Source: Pogonophryne albipinna (taxonomy: Eukaryota > Chordata > Actinopteri > Perciformes > Artedidraconidae). From it: a DNA stretch of 64,000 nt. Position 1 is the first letter of the stretch, and each line of letters starts with the position of its first letter. The notes beneath the pieces were generated by a model. That model saw only the letters and a program-made list of their open reading frames with translations. It was not told the origin of the DNA and made no database searches. The stretch covers positions 466,501-530,500 of the forward strand of contig JAPTMU010000110.1 in the NCBI GenBank assembly GCA_028583405.1, written 5' to 3'. Made by a program: the position numbers and the translations under genes. Shown here one piece after another: positions 20,052 through 31,566 of the stretch.

Positions 20052-21910
20052 CTAACCCTCGTTGGTATCGCCACAATATATTCAAATAAACAATGAAGTG
20101 CTAACAGTAGGCTCTGATTGTATCTGACAACCGTGTGTGTTGTAGGAGGAGCTAAAAGCACAGCCTGTGTACTGTACACTTAGGCCATTTTTTCACATGT
20201 TAGGCTCGCCTGGGCTTTTTTTGTAAAAATGCTATTGAAACATGAACCTTGGTGACCATCGGGCTGGCCTGCATGGTCTGCCTACAAAACAATTTTTTTT
20301 TAAATTTAAAATAAAAAGTTTATGCAGCCCCAGCAACAGCCTCTCATCAACAGACTTCATGCAATGCTTCATCGGATGCATATACTAGATAATAATATCT
20401 CTCACTCCTAAAACATTTAAATCTATTTCCAGCTTGGATAATTGTTCATAAAATACATCCATTGTTTGTTCTATACGCTTCTTGAAATCCTAAAAACACA
20501 TCGTTTTCCAGAACGGATTACAAATCGCCTGAAAATGGTACAAACAAGTGGCAACGTGTGACGAAGGTGTTGCGCTGCATGGGCTATATCATGCAATCGA
20601 AAGTGAAATTTAAGCTCGCTCCATTGCGGAGATATTCCCGCGAGATTCACTACCCCCCGCTGTTGAGATCTCCATATGAAGTGAATACTTAAAACAAAAG
20701 TTAATTATAAATCAAATATAATCAATCATATTCTTGTATGAACCATAATGAGAATGCTTCTTGATGGATTTTGAATATGTATGTATGCTTACAATTTTAG
20801 TTGTTGCTGTTTGATAACTTTGCGTTTTAAAAAGAGGGTGTTGAGATCTTCATAGTATGTTGAATACTTAAAACGAAAGTTAGTTATAATCAAATATAAT
20901 CAATTATATTCTTGTATAACCCACAATGAAAATGCTTCATATTTTAGGTTTTTCTATATTTACAGTATAAACAAAACCAAGTGGTTTGTTAAGTTGAGCG
21001 TAAGACCTATAATGATTTGTCAGTGATAAGAGAGTAGGCCGTTTCTTCCCTCTCCTCTCACAGCAGTACACAGGGAGGGGGGCTCTGGACTTAAGGAGAA
21101 ATACATTGAGGCCTCAAAAAGGTGGTTATGTCATAGCCATAGAATCTGTCTGGTCATGCCTTTTTTTACACAAACATGGGAAGGTTTTGGGGTTTCTATC
21201 TGTTTTTTTTAGCATAAAGAGACTGGTTTTTGGGAGGGAGCGAGAGAGAGGGGGGTCCCCCTGGTAGACATATTAAATGTATCAGGATCTTAGAGTTAGT
21301 GATCTTACTTGGCTCTGCCTGGAAGACATATTAAATGTATCAGGATCTTAGAGTTAGTGATCTTAGTTAGCTCTGCCTGGAAGACATTATTAAATGTATC
21401 AGGATTTTAGATCTAATTAGAAAACCTATGCCACCACGAGGAAATTCCTTTTGAATTTCGTCGGAAGACTTTAATGGGAGAACTATGAATTAAGGTTTTA
21501 GATTAAAATATAACCCCAGCATGATATGTTTCGTATGATTATAATGTGTTAAAGAGAGAAGGTAAAAACTCTGTATTAGTTTGGACCTATTGTTCTTCAA
21601 ATAAACTGATCCCACCTTTTGGACTGGGACAACTTAAAAGACATCTTTGCTCTCCTCTCCTGCTTCAAAGGTAAGATTGCACCCTGCCACACTCATGTTT
21701 AGGTAGGACCACACCTCATTTACTGATACCAAAATCCTTCGGGATCCCTTAAACAGATTTAAGAGAGTTGTCTGAATAGAAACAGCAGTTAATTGAACCT
21801 GGTTCTTCGGGGAGTTAATAGAGGTGAGATCTTGCTGACCTTGGTGGATCTGAGCCAAGCAGTAAACTTACATAGACTCAATAACTTCGGTCAGGTCAAT
21901 TAGTAGGTGA
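20052..21910 (-). repeat. Astacin-unit flank, inverted and rearranged
   Basis: 20052-20540 is the reverse complement of unit sequence such as 48550-49030. 20668-21910 is the reverse complement of about 46480-47640. In the tandem units a solo LTR lies between these two blocks; here that LTR comes after the second block. Two related copies of one segment (20668-20758 and 20842-20940) occur here where the units have one. Short tandem repeats with CTGCCTGGAAGACAT occur near 21260-21400. No gene is recognised. Confidence 0.75.
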
Positions 21911-21937
21911 ACCCCAGTTGACAGGGGTCGCCAGTCA

Positions 21938-22935
21938 TAAAGTAAACAGATATTGTTCTAAACTGTATTAAAGTAAACAGGTATTATCTTGAACTGTATT
22001 GAAGTAAACATGAATTATTTTGGACTGTTTTAAGTAATCCTATATATATATAACCTTCTCACCTACACTCAATGACCCAGATACCCTGCTACACACACAT
22101 ACACCTCCTTCCACCAGCACACACACATATTCTTTTCAAGGTTCTTTCTGGGGCCAATATAATCTCAAGCACCAATATATCTGTGTACAATGTTTGATTG
22201 TCTGGGAAGGAATAGTTTGTGTGAAATATTCCTTGGGAAAGTAAAGGAGTGAAGTCAGGTTGAAGATAAAGATTGACTCTGTCCTTGTTTACTTCCAAAG
22301 CTGTCACGCTCTGATCAGAAGTAATGCACCAATATATCTGTGTACAATGTTTGATTGTCTGGGAAAGAATAGTTTGTGTGAAATATTCCTTGGGAAGGTA
22401 AAGGAGTGAATACAGGTGCAAGATAAAGATTGACTCTGACCTTGTTTGCTTCCGAAGCTGTCACGCTCTGTACAGAAGTAAAATACTTTTTCCCAGAACT
22501 CTGATTCGCTGTATTGGGCCCGACCCAAAGTGAATCCAACCAGTAAGAACACCTAGGGGAGTGAGCAGCCGACGCAACTCCTCCCCACGGACTCTCTGAT
22601 TCGCTTAGGAGTAAAATGGGACGGAAGAGCCGACACACATCTCCGCCCCAAATATGTCTATATATACTGTTGTTTATTCATGCAAAAGGCCCCCTGTTTC
22701 TGACTGGCTGGTCCCGATATCTGTATCGCACGGCAGTAGAGCGGGGAGCCCGGAGTGCTCTGTTACAGGGCACTCTGTATTTCGTATTCTGTTTTTTACC
22801 ATTAAAATCAGATTATTGTTATAACTTTTATGCCGGTCTTTTGAACTTCTTCTATTAAATCTGACCAGGCTCATCTAACGGACTGCGCGGAGCGGAGGTG
22901 GGCTTTAAGCCACCACTACTGTGTTTGCTCCTACA
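21938..22935 (+). repeat. LTR with duplicated U3 segment
   Basis: About 998 bp, ending CTCCTACA directly before a primer site. A TATA-like CTATATATAC lies near 22652. An ATTAAA lies near 22800, then CTGACCAGG and the end. A segment of about 155 bp in the first half is present twice (about 22168-22323 and 22327-22480) but once in the solo LTRs of the tandem units, which are about 839 bp. The 5' boundary (TAAAG after GTCA) is inferred from the units and lacks the usual TG. Confidence 0.65.
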
Positions 22936-22938
22936 AAC

Positions 22939-22956
22939 TGGTGACCCCGACGTGAT
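22939..22956 (+). promoter_or_regulatory. Primer binding site, tRNA-Trp type
   Basis: TGGTGACCCCGACGTGAT is the complement of the 3' end of vertebrate tRNA-Trp including CCA. It lies three bases after the LTR end, which shows that the LTR belonged to a retrovirus or LTR retrotransposon read on the plus strand. Confidence 0.8.
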
Positions 22957-24493
22957 AAGTGCTGGTCTCTAGGAGGACCACCGACAGCCAGCGGACGGTA
23001 TTCAGTCCAGGGGAGGACACCTGGACACCACTGACAACTACACCAGGGCGTCCTACATGATACAAAGGTATACAGATACCTGTTGATTACCAAAATCTGT
23101 GATTTGGCTTTGCTACAACATTTTAGAGTTGTCAGCGCTGTTCTCAGTGTTCTTAGTCACGGTAAAAATACAATATATATTTTAGTTAAGAGAGTTATAA
23201 TAAGTGTTTGTAGAGTCAGGTAGAGCAGTCCTGTACCTAAGGCACTAAGTGTTTGTAAGAGTCGGGTAGTGCATTCCCGTACCTTAACTCACTAAAGAAA
23301 GTAAAGTGAACCAGCGAGATCTCCGTGAGGTAGGCCTAGTCTAGTCCTGCACGGCTGACTCGCTGGGGAAATTCTGTAATAAACTCTGTGTGATTTTTTA
23401 CGTCGAATCTGTGTAATAATTGAGAAGAGAGAGCAGAAACATAGTGACAGGAGAAAGTTTGCAGAGCTGAGAGCTTCATCAGACAGAGGAAGCTCATTCG
23501 TGGTCAGCTGCTGCCCTCTGGCGGCGAACAGGGTGTGTAACAATATTCTGTGTTGTTTCACGCTGGAAACTATGAATTTTGGATTCAGACTGTGTGCACG
23601 TCTGAATTAAGGACAGGGCATTCAAATAAATAGAATAAGGACATTAAGAGTAACGACAAGAATTGTCCAGTATATTAATAAATACAAGTGAACACATATC
23701 TACCTTGTCAGATAATAGATACAAAGTCAATCATGGAAGGAGTGAAGTTGGAGTGAATACATTGAAAATTAATAGTTCAATGTGTGATTTGATGTAGTAG
23801 ATATATTGAAATAAATAAGAAACTATAATTTGTTGCTTTTAGCATAGTTGTTGTAGGATACAGTTACGTCACTTTGTGGTTTTATGAGAGGTTTTGAGAA
23901 CTGATTGGTACCATTGCATTACATTGTGAATTTCATGGTATTTGTCATTAACAAAGGATTGTACTTAATTATATTTCAAGGAAAAAATTATATTACATAC
24001 AGTAATGTTAAGGGAAAGTAAAAAGTGGTTCACTGAGTATATGACGTACCTAGAAAGATTAATGTCTATAAAAATTAAATATAATAGTGGATTACACCTA
24101 CATTAGACATAGACAGAGGAGAATTTGTTAGACATGAAATAACAAACTCACTGTAAGAAATATATATATATTATAAATGTTATTTGGGAGTAGTATTTAT
24201 CATACAATAGTGACTCTCATTTGATGGTTGTTTAAAGTAGGAAAACACAAGCTATTCACCACAATTGTATTTTTAGGTTATGAATAAAACAAAAAGTAGT
24301 AAGTGATAAGCAGAAGGGTCTTTGAACGCTTGTCAGTCAGAAGGAATCTATTAATGTGTATGTATGACAGGGGTGCTTATGCCCGCTTCGGTTTTCAATG
24401 TCCGCCATCACGTTAAAACAGAGGATTGGTGGCATTTTCAGTTCATTGCTTACTTCCACATGCCTTTTCCCCTCCTTGTCTCTTTCATGACTT
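22957..24493. other. Degraded sequence after the tRNA-Trp site
   Basis: By position this should be the leader and gag region of the element primed by tRNA-Trp, but no gag or pol pattern is readable. A segment with GTGTTTGTA-AGTC-GGTAG is repeated near 23200-23290. The rest is AT-rich. No second copy of the LTR was found up to 34025. Confidence 0.4.
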
Positions 24494-24752
24494 TATTTAA
24501 TAATAATAATAATAATGCATTACATTTTTTATTAGAGCACTTTTACAGGTGCTCAAAGCGCTTTACAAGTACACATTACACATATTAGACATGTAAGAGT
24601 CATTACCCACAGGAGCAAATGCGGGTAAAGTGTCTTGCCGAAGGACACAACGGCCTGACGCAGTGGTGGCCGAGGCGGGATTTGAACTGGAGTTCACCAA
24701 CGCCCCTTGATCTGATGACCAACGTTCTAACCACTGCGCCAAAACCGCCCCG
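24494..24752 (-). mobile_element. tRNA-derived SINE
   Basis: On the minus strand it begins TGGCGCAGTGGTTAGAAC (A-box-like), then GTTCAAATCCCGCC (B-box-like). It continues with a body that includes GCGCTTTGAGCACC and ends in (ATT)n at about 24499-24516. This is the layout of a fish SINE with a tRNA head. Confidence 0.65.
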
Positions 24753-27700
24753 GTATTTAATGCATTAGAACGATTGTTATCGTAACTTTCCGTGTTTCTA
24801 GAAGTCAAACTCACTGTTCATATTACGGAGTATATTTCCGGAACGGCCTTTCAAAATAAAAGCCACAGGCCGCTGTTCACCAGAGATGCCTTCACAATAA
24901 AACAGTAATTAGCTTAACAATATATTTAACTTATATTACGTCGTTAAACATTGATTTTAATTCATTACAGTTTTCAAATACGGCGCGGATTGAATACAGT
25001 TATTTGTGTATTCTGTTACAACCTCACCATGCTTGTAACACAACTTAGATAAACAATTTGAAAATGAATAGAATAACCAAGTAGATAAAAGATTAATCTA
25101 TTGTGGTTAGGGAGAGTTTCCTTGTTTTGCCTATTAACTTAGAACTGAAGTAATAAAGAATAGGCAGACTACTATCATTAGTTTGTTTTAACATTCACAT
25201 GTTTCAGCATTCCTGACCTCAGCTGTTTTATTTTGTAACCCGTTGGGAGAGAGATTTAAATTGAGTTTTTCTCAGTAGCTGAATGGCTGTGATTACAGCA
25301 GCATTGGATAGTTGTGCACCACCTTTTGGGTTCTCTGAATCAGTATGTTGGTGAAGAGTTGCTCACTGCAAACTGAAGAAGTGTGCAAAGAACGCATCTC
25401 TGAGGAGGTATTGACATTTTGCTTGTGCCTCGTTGTGAGGTACTGCGGTTTTGGGGGGATTTCTGCTGTACAGAGGACAACGTGTGTCTGCCAAGTGATT
25501 CCTTCCCTCATCCCAATGCCAGGGAGAGTTTCCTTGGAGCCCACTGACCAGGGCCGGTCCTAGCTTTTTTGGCGACCCTGCCACTGACTACAGCTGCATC
25601 ACTGACTGTGCTCATTATGACAAGATCTTGAGACATGCTTGTCTCAGATGGTTCAGACTCTGAAGGAATGATGCAATGATTTTACAGCATAATTGTGCAA
25701 GAGTTTCCCAGGGGGTGGTGTAGAAATCTGAATGCTTAGTGTTTAGATAAGAGGCTGCTTGTTTAAATGATGGTCTGGAATACTGAAAAGATTAAAGTTT
25801 AATATTCTTGTTTAGCAAACAAGACATCTGATTATTATGTCACACATAATAATCTTGACATAGAAACTAGCTATGGGTAAAACGTGTGGTTGTTATACCA
25901 TTGTTATCATGAACAAAAGATAAATAAGGAAATAGTATCTGCTTAAAGATGAACGGATTTCATATCCTAGAGAGGATTAGTTATTGTGAATACTCCACAA
26001 GGTATCTACTAATGTATTTTAAAGAACCAAATTTAAATAAATTGAATTGACTTGATAAATAAGTAAAGATAAAAAGTTGTATTACCCATTAATTAATCAA
26101 TTGGTAAATTAAAAATAGCAGTAAAGAAGAAACTATTAAAGTAAAAAGAGAAAATAATCCTAACACACACTGAAGGTACTGTGGGATAAAAGGGGGAGAC
26201 ATGATGGAAATATTCACTACACTTTCAGCAGTGGGTGTTTTGGAGTTAGGAGTACAGAGTAGAACAGATTCTTCAATCTCTTCATCAGGTTTACAAATTA
26301 TTCTTTTAGAGTTTTTATTCATGTGAGAATTGGGTAGTGTTTTAAGTTGTTACAGTATTTATCTACAGTTCAAAGGGAGAGTTTTGGTAACCACTCAATA
26401 CAATCAGACAAATATTTATTTATATAGGTCACGTTGAAGGGAAAGCTAGTTCTAAACAAAATATACTATTTCATTTTGAGGTATTGGTTTCACCATTGTG
26501 GCATAGTTATTACCATAGGAGGGCTTTCGGATGGACATACGAAATTACATCTGTTTTTAAATCCTTGATAAAGTAGGGAGTAATTGTTGCATGTTCGGAC
26601 ACCCAGAGACACTGCTAAAGAGTTTAACATTGTTTTTTAGGTAGACCAGAATTGAAGATAAATGAGTATAATGAGCTATGAAATGCAGAGCTACACAGAT
26701 CCTAGTAATGGTTTGACCCAAGATAATAGTTAGGTACACAAGTTTTTGAATTAGATCTATTCGACATTTTAATATAGATTAGGTGTTAATGAACTGCAGT
26801 AGTAGCACTATAAGGAAGTGAGTTTTGTACCAAGTTGCAGGAAATGTGGGAAACAGCTGTCCCAATGAAAAGTTAGAGATATCTGGAAAATTATAGTTGT
26901 AATCGTGAATTAATAAATGATGGCGCTCCATATATGACTGATTTTTGTAGACAAAGGATACTGGCCTATGCTGACATATCAAAGTCTCTGCAGAGCACGA
27001 CACATGGCCAAAAAGACTGAGACCAACTGACCTTTGACCCTGACCGACAGTGTTACTTGAGAAGGCACTGTCAATGACTGACTCTGGGGTGAACCTGACC
27101 AAACTTGACTTTACAACCTGACAGTGTGATTGTGAATGTGAGTGTATGTCTGCATGTGATCAGTGCAACTGCATGATTTAAAACAATGACTAATCAAGCA
27201 TGTTTTTGGACTAACACATTATTCTGGGGCTCTGTGGGAAATGAGAGGTTTCCTACAATTCCACAGGATGGGAAAACCGCACTTGTGACCCGTTTCTAAT
27301 CTACTTGATGATATTTCACTCCCACAGGCAGTGGCTGTTTGTAGAATGTGAAGCGCAAACTAAAACATGAAGATTCTGTTTCTTTTAGGACTGAAAGATG
27401 GAGAGAAACACTTCATTTCACTGAGTGTTTACTGTGGAAAATGATGGATGTACATTTGTGAATAATGTTTGGTATTTTCTTATAATCCATTATTACCTGA
27501 AGGTTTTCTTCCCATACAGGATTTTGTTACACATGAGTTCATGTGTAAAAAGGGGGAGTGTAAACTTCACAATCTACATTTTTCAATCTGACCATTGATT
27601 GACAGTTTTAGAATTAACCTGCTCCATATCTGGGGATAAGATACTCTTTGATGGATGTTGACATGTTTCTAATATTGATTGAGTTATAACAGGTAACATA

Positions 27701-27959
27701 GATGCAGAATCAGTGGCCAAGGGGCTACTGTGAGAGGTGTAATTCCAGAATGGAATACTGAAGAAGTTGACCTGTGATAATGAAACAATTTTGTAATATT
27801 TCAACAGGTATTAAAGTAACTGAGGTTTGAAATGTAGAAAGAACAAATTACAGTTAAAGCTAAAACATAGTAATGTAATGAGACAGAATTTAATTTAGAC
27901 AACATCATGTAACTAGCCTGGTAAAGAAGTAAAAGCCATAGACTTGATTGTTTAGGTCA
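24753..27959. other. Gene-poor AT-rich stretch
   Basis: No coding exon or RNA gene recognised. A transposon-end-like sequence (CAGGGCCGGTCCTAGC) lies near 25550. Two purine tracts, AAAAGGGGGAG near 26188 and 27548, look like polypurine tracts, but no LTR follows either one convincingly. It may be decayed interior of the tRNA-Trp-primed element. Confidence 0.4.
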
Positions 27960-27967
27960 TTATGGGG

Positions 27968-28457
27968 CAGAGGTCACATTAACCGAATATTTTCCGTCTA
28001 TGAGGGATTTTTTTTAACAATGACGGAAAAATCTGAAAGCAGTTCGTCATTTTGACGGATTAGAACAAACTCGGAGCAGCGACAAAGTTTCCCCCGCAGC
28101 AAGGCTCCGGTGTTAAGCATGCCTGCCAAAAAGGAAATTATACTGTTTCCAAACCCAACTTTACCCTACAAATCATTGAAATGTCTGAGTTTTGGCTTTA
28201 CGCTGTGCGCACTCCCGCGAGGTGCAGTGGGCATGCATAGCACGGCGCTAACAGTTCACAAGCATGCGCCCCGCCCCCCGTTGACAGTTCACGACTATGC
28301 TCTCCCCCCCCACACCCCCGTTGACAGTTCACGACTGTGCTCTCCCCCCCCCCCCCCCAGAGTGTAAAGGCCGACGGGTAATACTGAATTTTGACGGACA
28401 TTTTACGATCCTGTCCGGCAAAATGACGGGCAGTGAAAAAGTCTAGCGCAACCTCTG
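27968..28457. mobile_element. hAT MITE with 8-bp target duplication
   Basis: The ends are CAGAGGT and, at the other side, ACCTCTG. TTATGGGG flanks both ends (27960-27967 and 28458-28465), the 8-bp duplication typical of hAT. Inside are related copies of GTTGACAGTTCACGACT-GCTC, each followed by long C runs (28300-28360). No transposase is present. Confidence 0.8.
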
Positions 28458-28465
28458 TTATGGGG

Positions 28466-29226
28466 ATATACATTTCATCTAAGTTCATAATAGAAAGACA
28501 TTTGATGACAGTTTGTTGGAATTCTGTATTCATTTTTTCAGCTTGATAATATCTAAGCACTGATAGGTAAAAGCAGTATCACCAGGAAATCATTCACTTT
28601 GTCAGTATCATGATTGTGGTTGTTTTTGAATCCATAACATTAGTGTGTTTCTTTACCAGAAACATTAGCAGTTCATATTATATTTAGATTTTAAATAGGA
28701 TCTCAAGGATTTCATTTAAGAATAACACAGATGCTTGTCAGAAATTCAGAGCTATTGAAATATTTTATTTAGTTCACCTAAAGATGTTGGGGTTTTAATT
28801 TTGTTGGCACAGTCCAAGTATTAAGATTCTGAAGCTGCACTGGCAGATAGGAGGTCTACAATTAATTTAGAAAACCTGCTCACAGACGGCTGTTGTTTTA
28901 AGACACCCCACCAACAGGCTCCAAGCGGCCTACGCAGTGGTGGGTCAAACAGCTGAGGGACCAGGAGCCCTGAGCGTAGGCTTAAGGGATTGGTATCAGA
29001 TTTCTCCACACAGGTCGCTGACGCCAAAGGGGGACCCAGGAGGCCGACACAGCGGAGTTCGTCTGGCTGAAGGTAATCAGGATAAAGTGGCTCAACCCCT
29101 GGCTCTCCGGCCCCGACCGAGTGACCCAGCGGATCTCTCATGCCGTCCGCCTAGGAGGAAAGGGGGACAGCTGGTACCACTGGAGCCAGTGTGCGGCGGG
29201 GAATCCTCCGGCTAGGACCTTGGACG
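28466..29226. other. Unassigned stretch, GC rising from 28900
   Basis: AT-rich up to about 28890, then GC-rich and coding-like with several partly open frames, none continuous. No known domain is recognised. It could be the remains of a retroelement gene leading into the acidic repeats that follow. Confidence 0.35.
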
Positions 29227-29480
29227 ACATCAGGACGGACCTGGCTCTCGTCTAGGAGTCGACCCAGAAGGCGCCTTCAGTGGACCGGAGGAGGAGGATC
29301 GGGAGGACATCTCTCCAGCAGTCGACCCAGAAGGCGTCATCAGCGGGCTGGAGGAGGAGGATCGGGAAGACATCTCTCCAGCATCGACCCGGAAGCCGCC
29401 ATCAGCGGGCCGGAGGAGGAGGATCCAGAAGACATCTCTCTAGCAGGCAGCCCAGAAGCCGCCGTCAGCGGGCTGGGGGG
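29227..29480 (+). repeat. Acidic coding-like tandem repeat, about 63-66 bp
   Basis: Four degenerate copies share GGAGGAGGAGGAT and GACATCTCTCCAGCA. In one frame the first two copies read like PEEEDREDISPAVDPEG. A one-base loss near 29383 shifts the frame, and the later copies continue in another frame (PEEEDPEDIS). This looks like a once-coding acidic repeat that has decayed. Confidence 0.55.
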
Positions 29481-30039
29481 ACAAAGGCATGGCAAGCCAA
29501 GACGGCACAGGGGACTCCACTTTCCGCTGAAATAGGTTGATATAGCCGGTGTGGAACTTTGTTTTAATAACCCATTTTTTGAGGGAGAAGCTGCCCCTTC
29601 CCCTTCGTACCAAATGCCCTTGTTGGCTTACCAATGGTAGCAGGACTGCTCGAATATGGGGACCCGCTTGCAATGTAATATGCAGGAGTGGGACCTCCAT
29701 GGCTTAACCCCCCGATTACTCTGCCAACGCAACGTTTGTAAAATAGCCGGACCCCCCGGGGGTCTCGGGGGTCACCCCGCCGTGCCGGGAAATACCAAGC
29801 CCCGCCCCCCCATCCCCCCCCTCATTTTAGTCGCCAATCAACGCGATATTGACCTTTGGGATGCTTTCCCTTCTCAACCACCAGGTGGAGCTCTCACCGG
29901 TGTCCGGCACGACGATATGGGGACCCACTCGGCTCTGGGCTGGGTCCCAAAACTCGATATGGGAACCATCTTGCAGAACATTTGACAGGTGTACTTGTAC
30001 ACACGCGTGTCTGTGTATTTATACACGGGGGGGGGGGGC
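29481..30039. other. GC-rich spacer before the 33-bp array
   Basis: No gene recognised. Phrases such as ATGGGGACCC, GATATGGGGACCCACT and GATATGGGAACCATCTTG resemble the later 33-bp unit and may show where it came from. There are runs of C near 29800-29820 and G near 30027-30038. Confidence 0.4.
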
Positions 30040-30690
30040 TCCCACATCTCAATATGGAAGCCCACTTGCCTGGGGGGGATCCCACAAGTCAATATGGAAG
30101 CCCACTTGTAGATCCCACATCTCAATATGGAAGCCCACTTGAAGATCCCACATCTCAATATGGAAGCCCACTTGAAGATCCCACATCTCAATATGGAAGC
30201 CCACTTGTACATATACCTATGGGGATTGTGGCGATGTCCCACATCTCAATATGGAAGCCCATTTGTAGATCCCACTTCTCAATATGGAAGCCCACTTGTA
30301 GATCCCACATCTCAATATGGAAGCCCACTTGTACATATACCTATGGGGATTGTGGCGAAGTCCCACATCTCAATATGGAAGCCCACTTGTAGATCCCACA
30401 TCTCAATATGGAAGCCCACTTGTAGATCCCACATCTCAATATGGAAGCCCACTTGAAGATCCCACATCTCAATATGGAAGCCCACTTGTACATATACCTA
30501 TGGGGATTGTGGCGATGTCCCACATCTCAATATGGAAGCCCACGTGTAGATCCCACATCTCAATATGGAAGCCCACTTGTAGATCCCACATCTCAATATG
30601 GAAGCCCACTTGTATATATATACCTATGGGGATTGTGGCGATGTCCCACATCTCAATATGGAAGCCCATTTGTAGATCCCACTTCTCAAT
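30040..30690. repeat. 33-bp tandem array with higher-order spacing
   Basis: About 17 copies of a 33-bp unit whose core is TCAATATGGAAGCCCACTTG. Groups of units are separated by four nearly identical spacers with CATATACCTATGGGGATTGT (near 30210, 30334, 30493 and 30617). Copies are almost identical, which suggests recent expansion. Because 33 is a multiple of three, long open frames arise in several frames and are not genes. Confidence 0.9.
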
Positions 30691-30829
30691 ATTATTTATA
30701 AGTGGTTAATTATAGTCACATTACTATATTTAATAATTCCAAAATAATAATATCAAGTAATGGGCCCCCATATTGACTTGTGGACAGTTAGTGTCCACAT
30801 ATAAAAATGAATTCAAGGAACTTAAGATT
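30691..30829. other. Short spacer
   Basis: AT-rich. It includes CCCCATATTGACTTGTGGACA near 30765-30785, which resembles the inverted 33-bp unit. Confidence 0.4.
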
Positions 30830-30905
30830 GAGTGCCAAGGGCGGGAATCGTACCCCGCTCTCTCACACCGAAGGGCAACTCCTTAACCGTTGCACCACCA
30901 GTAGC
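30830..30905 (-). repeat. tRNA-like module 1
   Basis: The minus strand reads TGGTGCAACGGTTAAGGAGT (A-box-like) and later GGTACGATTCCC (B-box-like). It is tRNA-derived in look but flanked by repeats. A functional tRNA gene is not claimed. Confidence 0.45.
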
Positions 30906-30960
30906 TTATTGAACAAAAGTATTATCTAATACTAATACTAATCACATCTACAAAATTCAG

Positions 30961-31095
30961 AAAAAGTCTAAGTAAAGTTTTTGGAGAACCAGAGAAAAGG
31001 GGTGAAAATGGATAAAATGTATCCGAAAATAGTGCCTCATATGCGGGTAAAGTCCCCTGACAACTCCCCTTACATTCCTCCAGAGGCAGATAAAG
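30961..31095. repeat. GTGAAAATGG module, copy 1 of 3
   Basis: About 130 bases with GGGGTGAAAATGGATAAAAT and CCTCATATGCGGGTAAAGTC. Nearly the same text returns at 31567-31694 and, shorter, at 31693-31780. Frames through it are not protein-like. Confidence 0.8.
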
Positions 31096-31136
31096 TATAT
31101 AATATTGACTTGTGAATTCAAGGAACTTAACATTGA

Positions 31137-31177
31137 GTTCCAAGGGCGGGAATCGAACCCCGCTCTACCACACCAAG
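31137..31177 (-). repeat. tRNA-like module 2 (B-box part)
   Basis: The minus strand reads GTGGTAGAGCGGGGTTCGAT followed by TCCCGCCC, a T-arm-like segment close to those at 30830-30905 and 31247-31290. Confidence 0.4.
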
Positions 31178-31180
31178 GAG

Positions 31181-31376
31181 GTCTTTTTACTTTAGAGTGG
31201 AGTCTATATATAATACTTTTGTTCAAAAAGCTTCAGCGCCACTGGTGGTGTAATGGGATGGGAGAGCGGGGTTCGATTCCCGCCCTTGTAACTCAATGTT
31301 AAGTTACTACACCAGTGGCGCTGAATCTTATTGAACAAAAGTATTATATATAGACTCCACTCTAAAGTAAAAAGAC
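31181..31376. repeat. 66-bp inverted repeat around a tRNA-like loop
   Basis: The arms at 31181-31246 and 31311-31376 match at 64 of 66 positions as reverse complements. The 64-base loop (31247-31310) contains GCGGGGTTCGATTCCCGC, a T-arm-like sequence with a perfect B box (GGTTCGATTCC). It is a foldback structure of unknown origin. Confidence 0.85.
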
Positions 31377-31397
31377 AATTTTCGCATTTCATTAAAA

Positions 31398-31473
31398 CAG
31401 CTGAGGCGGGTATCGTACCCGGGTCTCCCACGGCAAAGACCAATGCTTATCTCACTACGCCACAGGGTCGCTT
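31398..31473 (-). repeat. tRNA-like module 3
   Basis: The minus strand reads GCGACCCTGTGGCGTAGTGA at the 5' side and CCCGGGTACGATACCCG at the T-arm position. It can be drawn as a partial cloverleaf, but the T stem is only four pairs and the acceptor ends do not pair well. A true tRNA gene is unlikely. Confidence 0.4.
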
Positions 31474-31566
31474 AGAGCTGGCCGAGAAAAAAGTCTCCTA
31501 TTTATACTGCTATGTCTATTTCTATCACTTCTCTATCGTTTTGGTGTGGCATGTTCAGAATATGCT

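Noticed and set aside
27548..27560. Polypurine tract and 3' LTR start (AAAAAGGGGGAG then TGTAAAC)
   Set aside because: The following sequence does not match the LTR at 21938-22935, so a 3' LTR cannot be supported.
28296..28362. CRISPR-like or regulatory meaning of the C-run repeats
   Set aside because: They are short, irregular and inside a MITE in a vertebrate genome; a simple duplication explains them.
28198..28560. Minus-strand 120-codon frame
   Set aside because: It lies across the hAT MITE and its C runs; no domain.
30127..30709. Long overlapping frames on both strands
   Set aside because: They come from the 33-bp tandem repeat, whose length is a multiple of three.
31398..31473. A functional tRNA gene on the minus strand
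   Set aside because: The T stem is short, the acceptor ends do not pair and there are related repeats nearby; called tRNA-like only.
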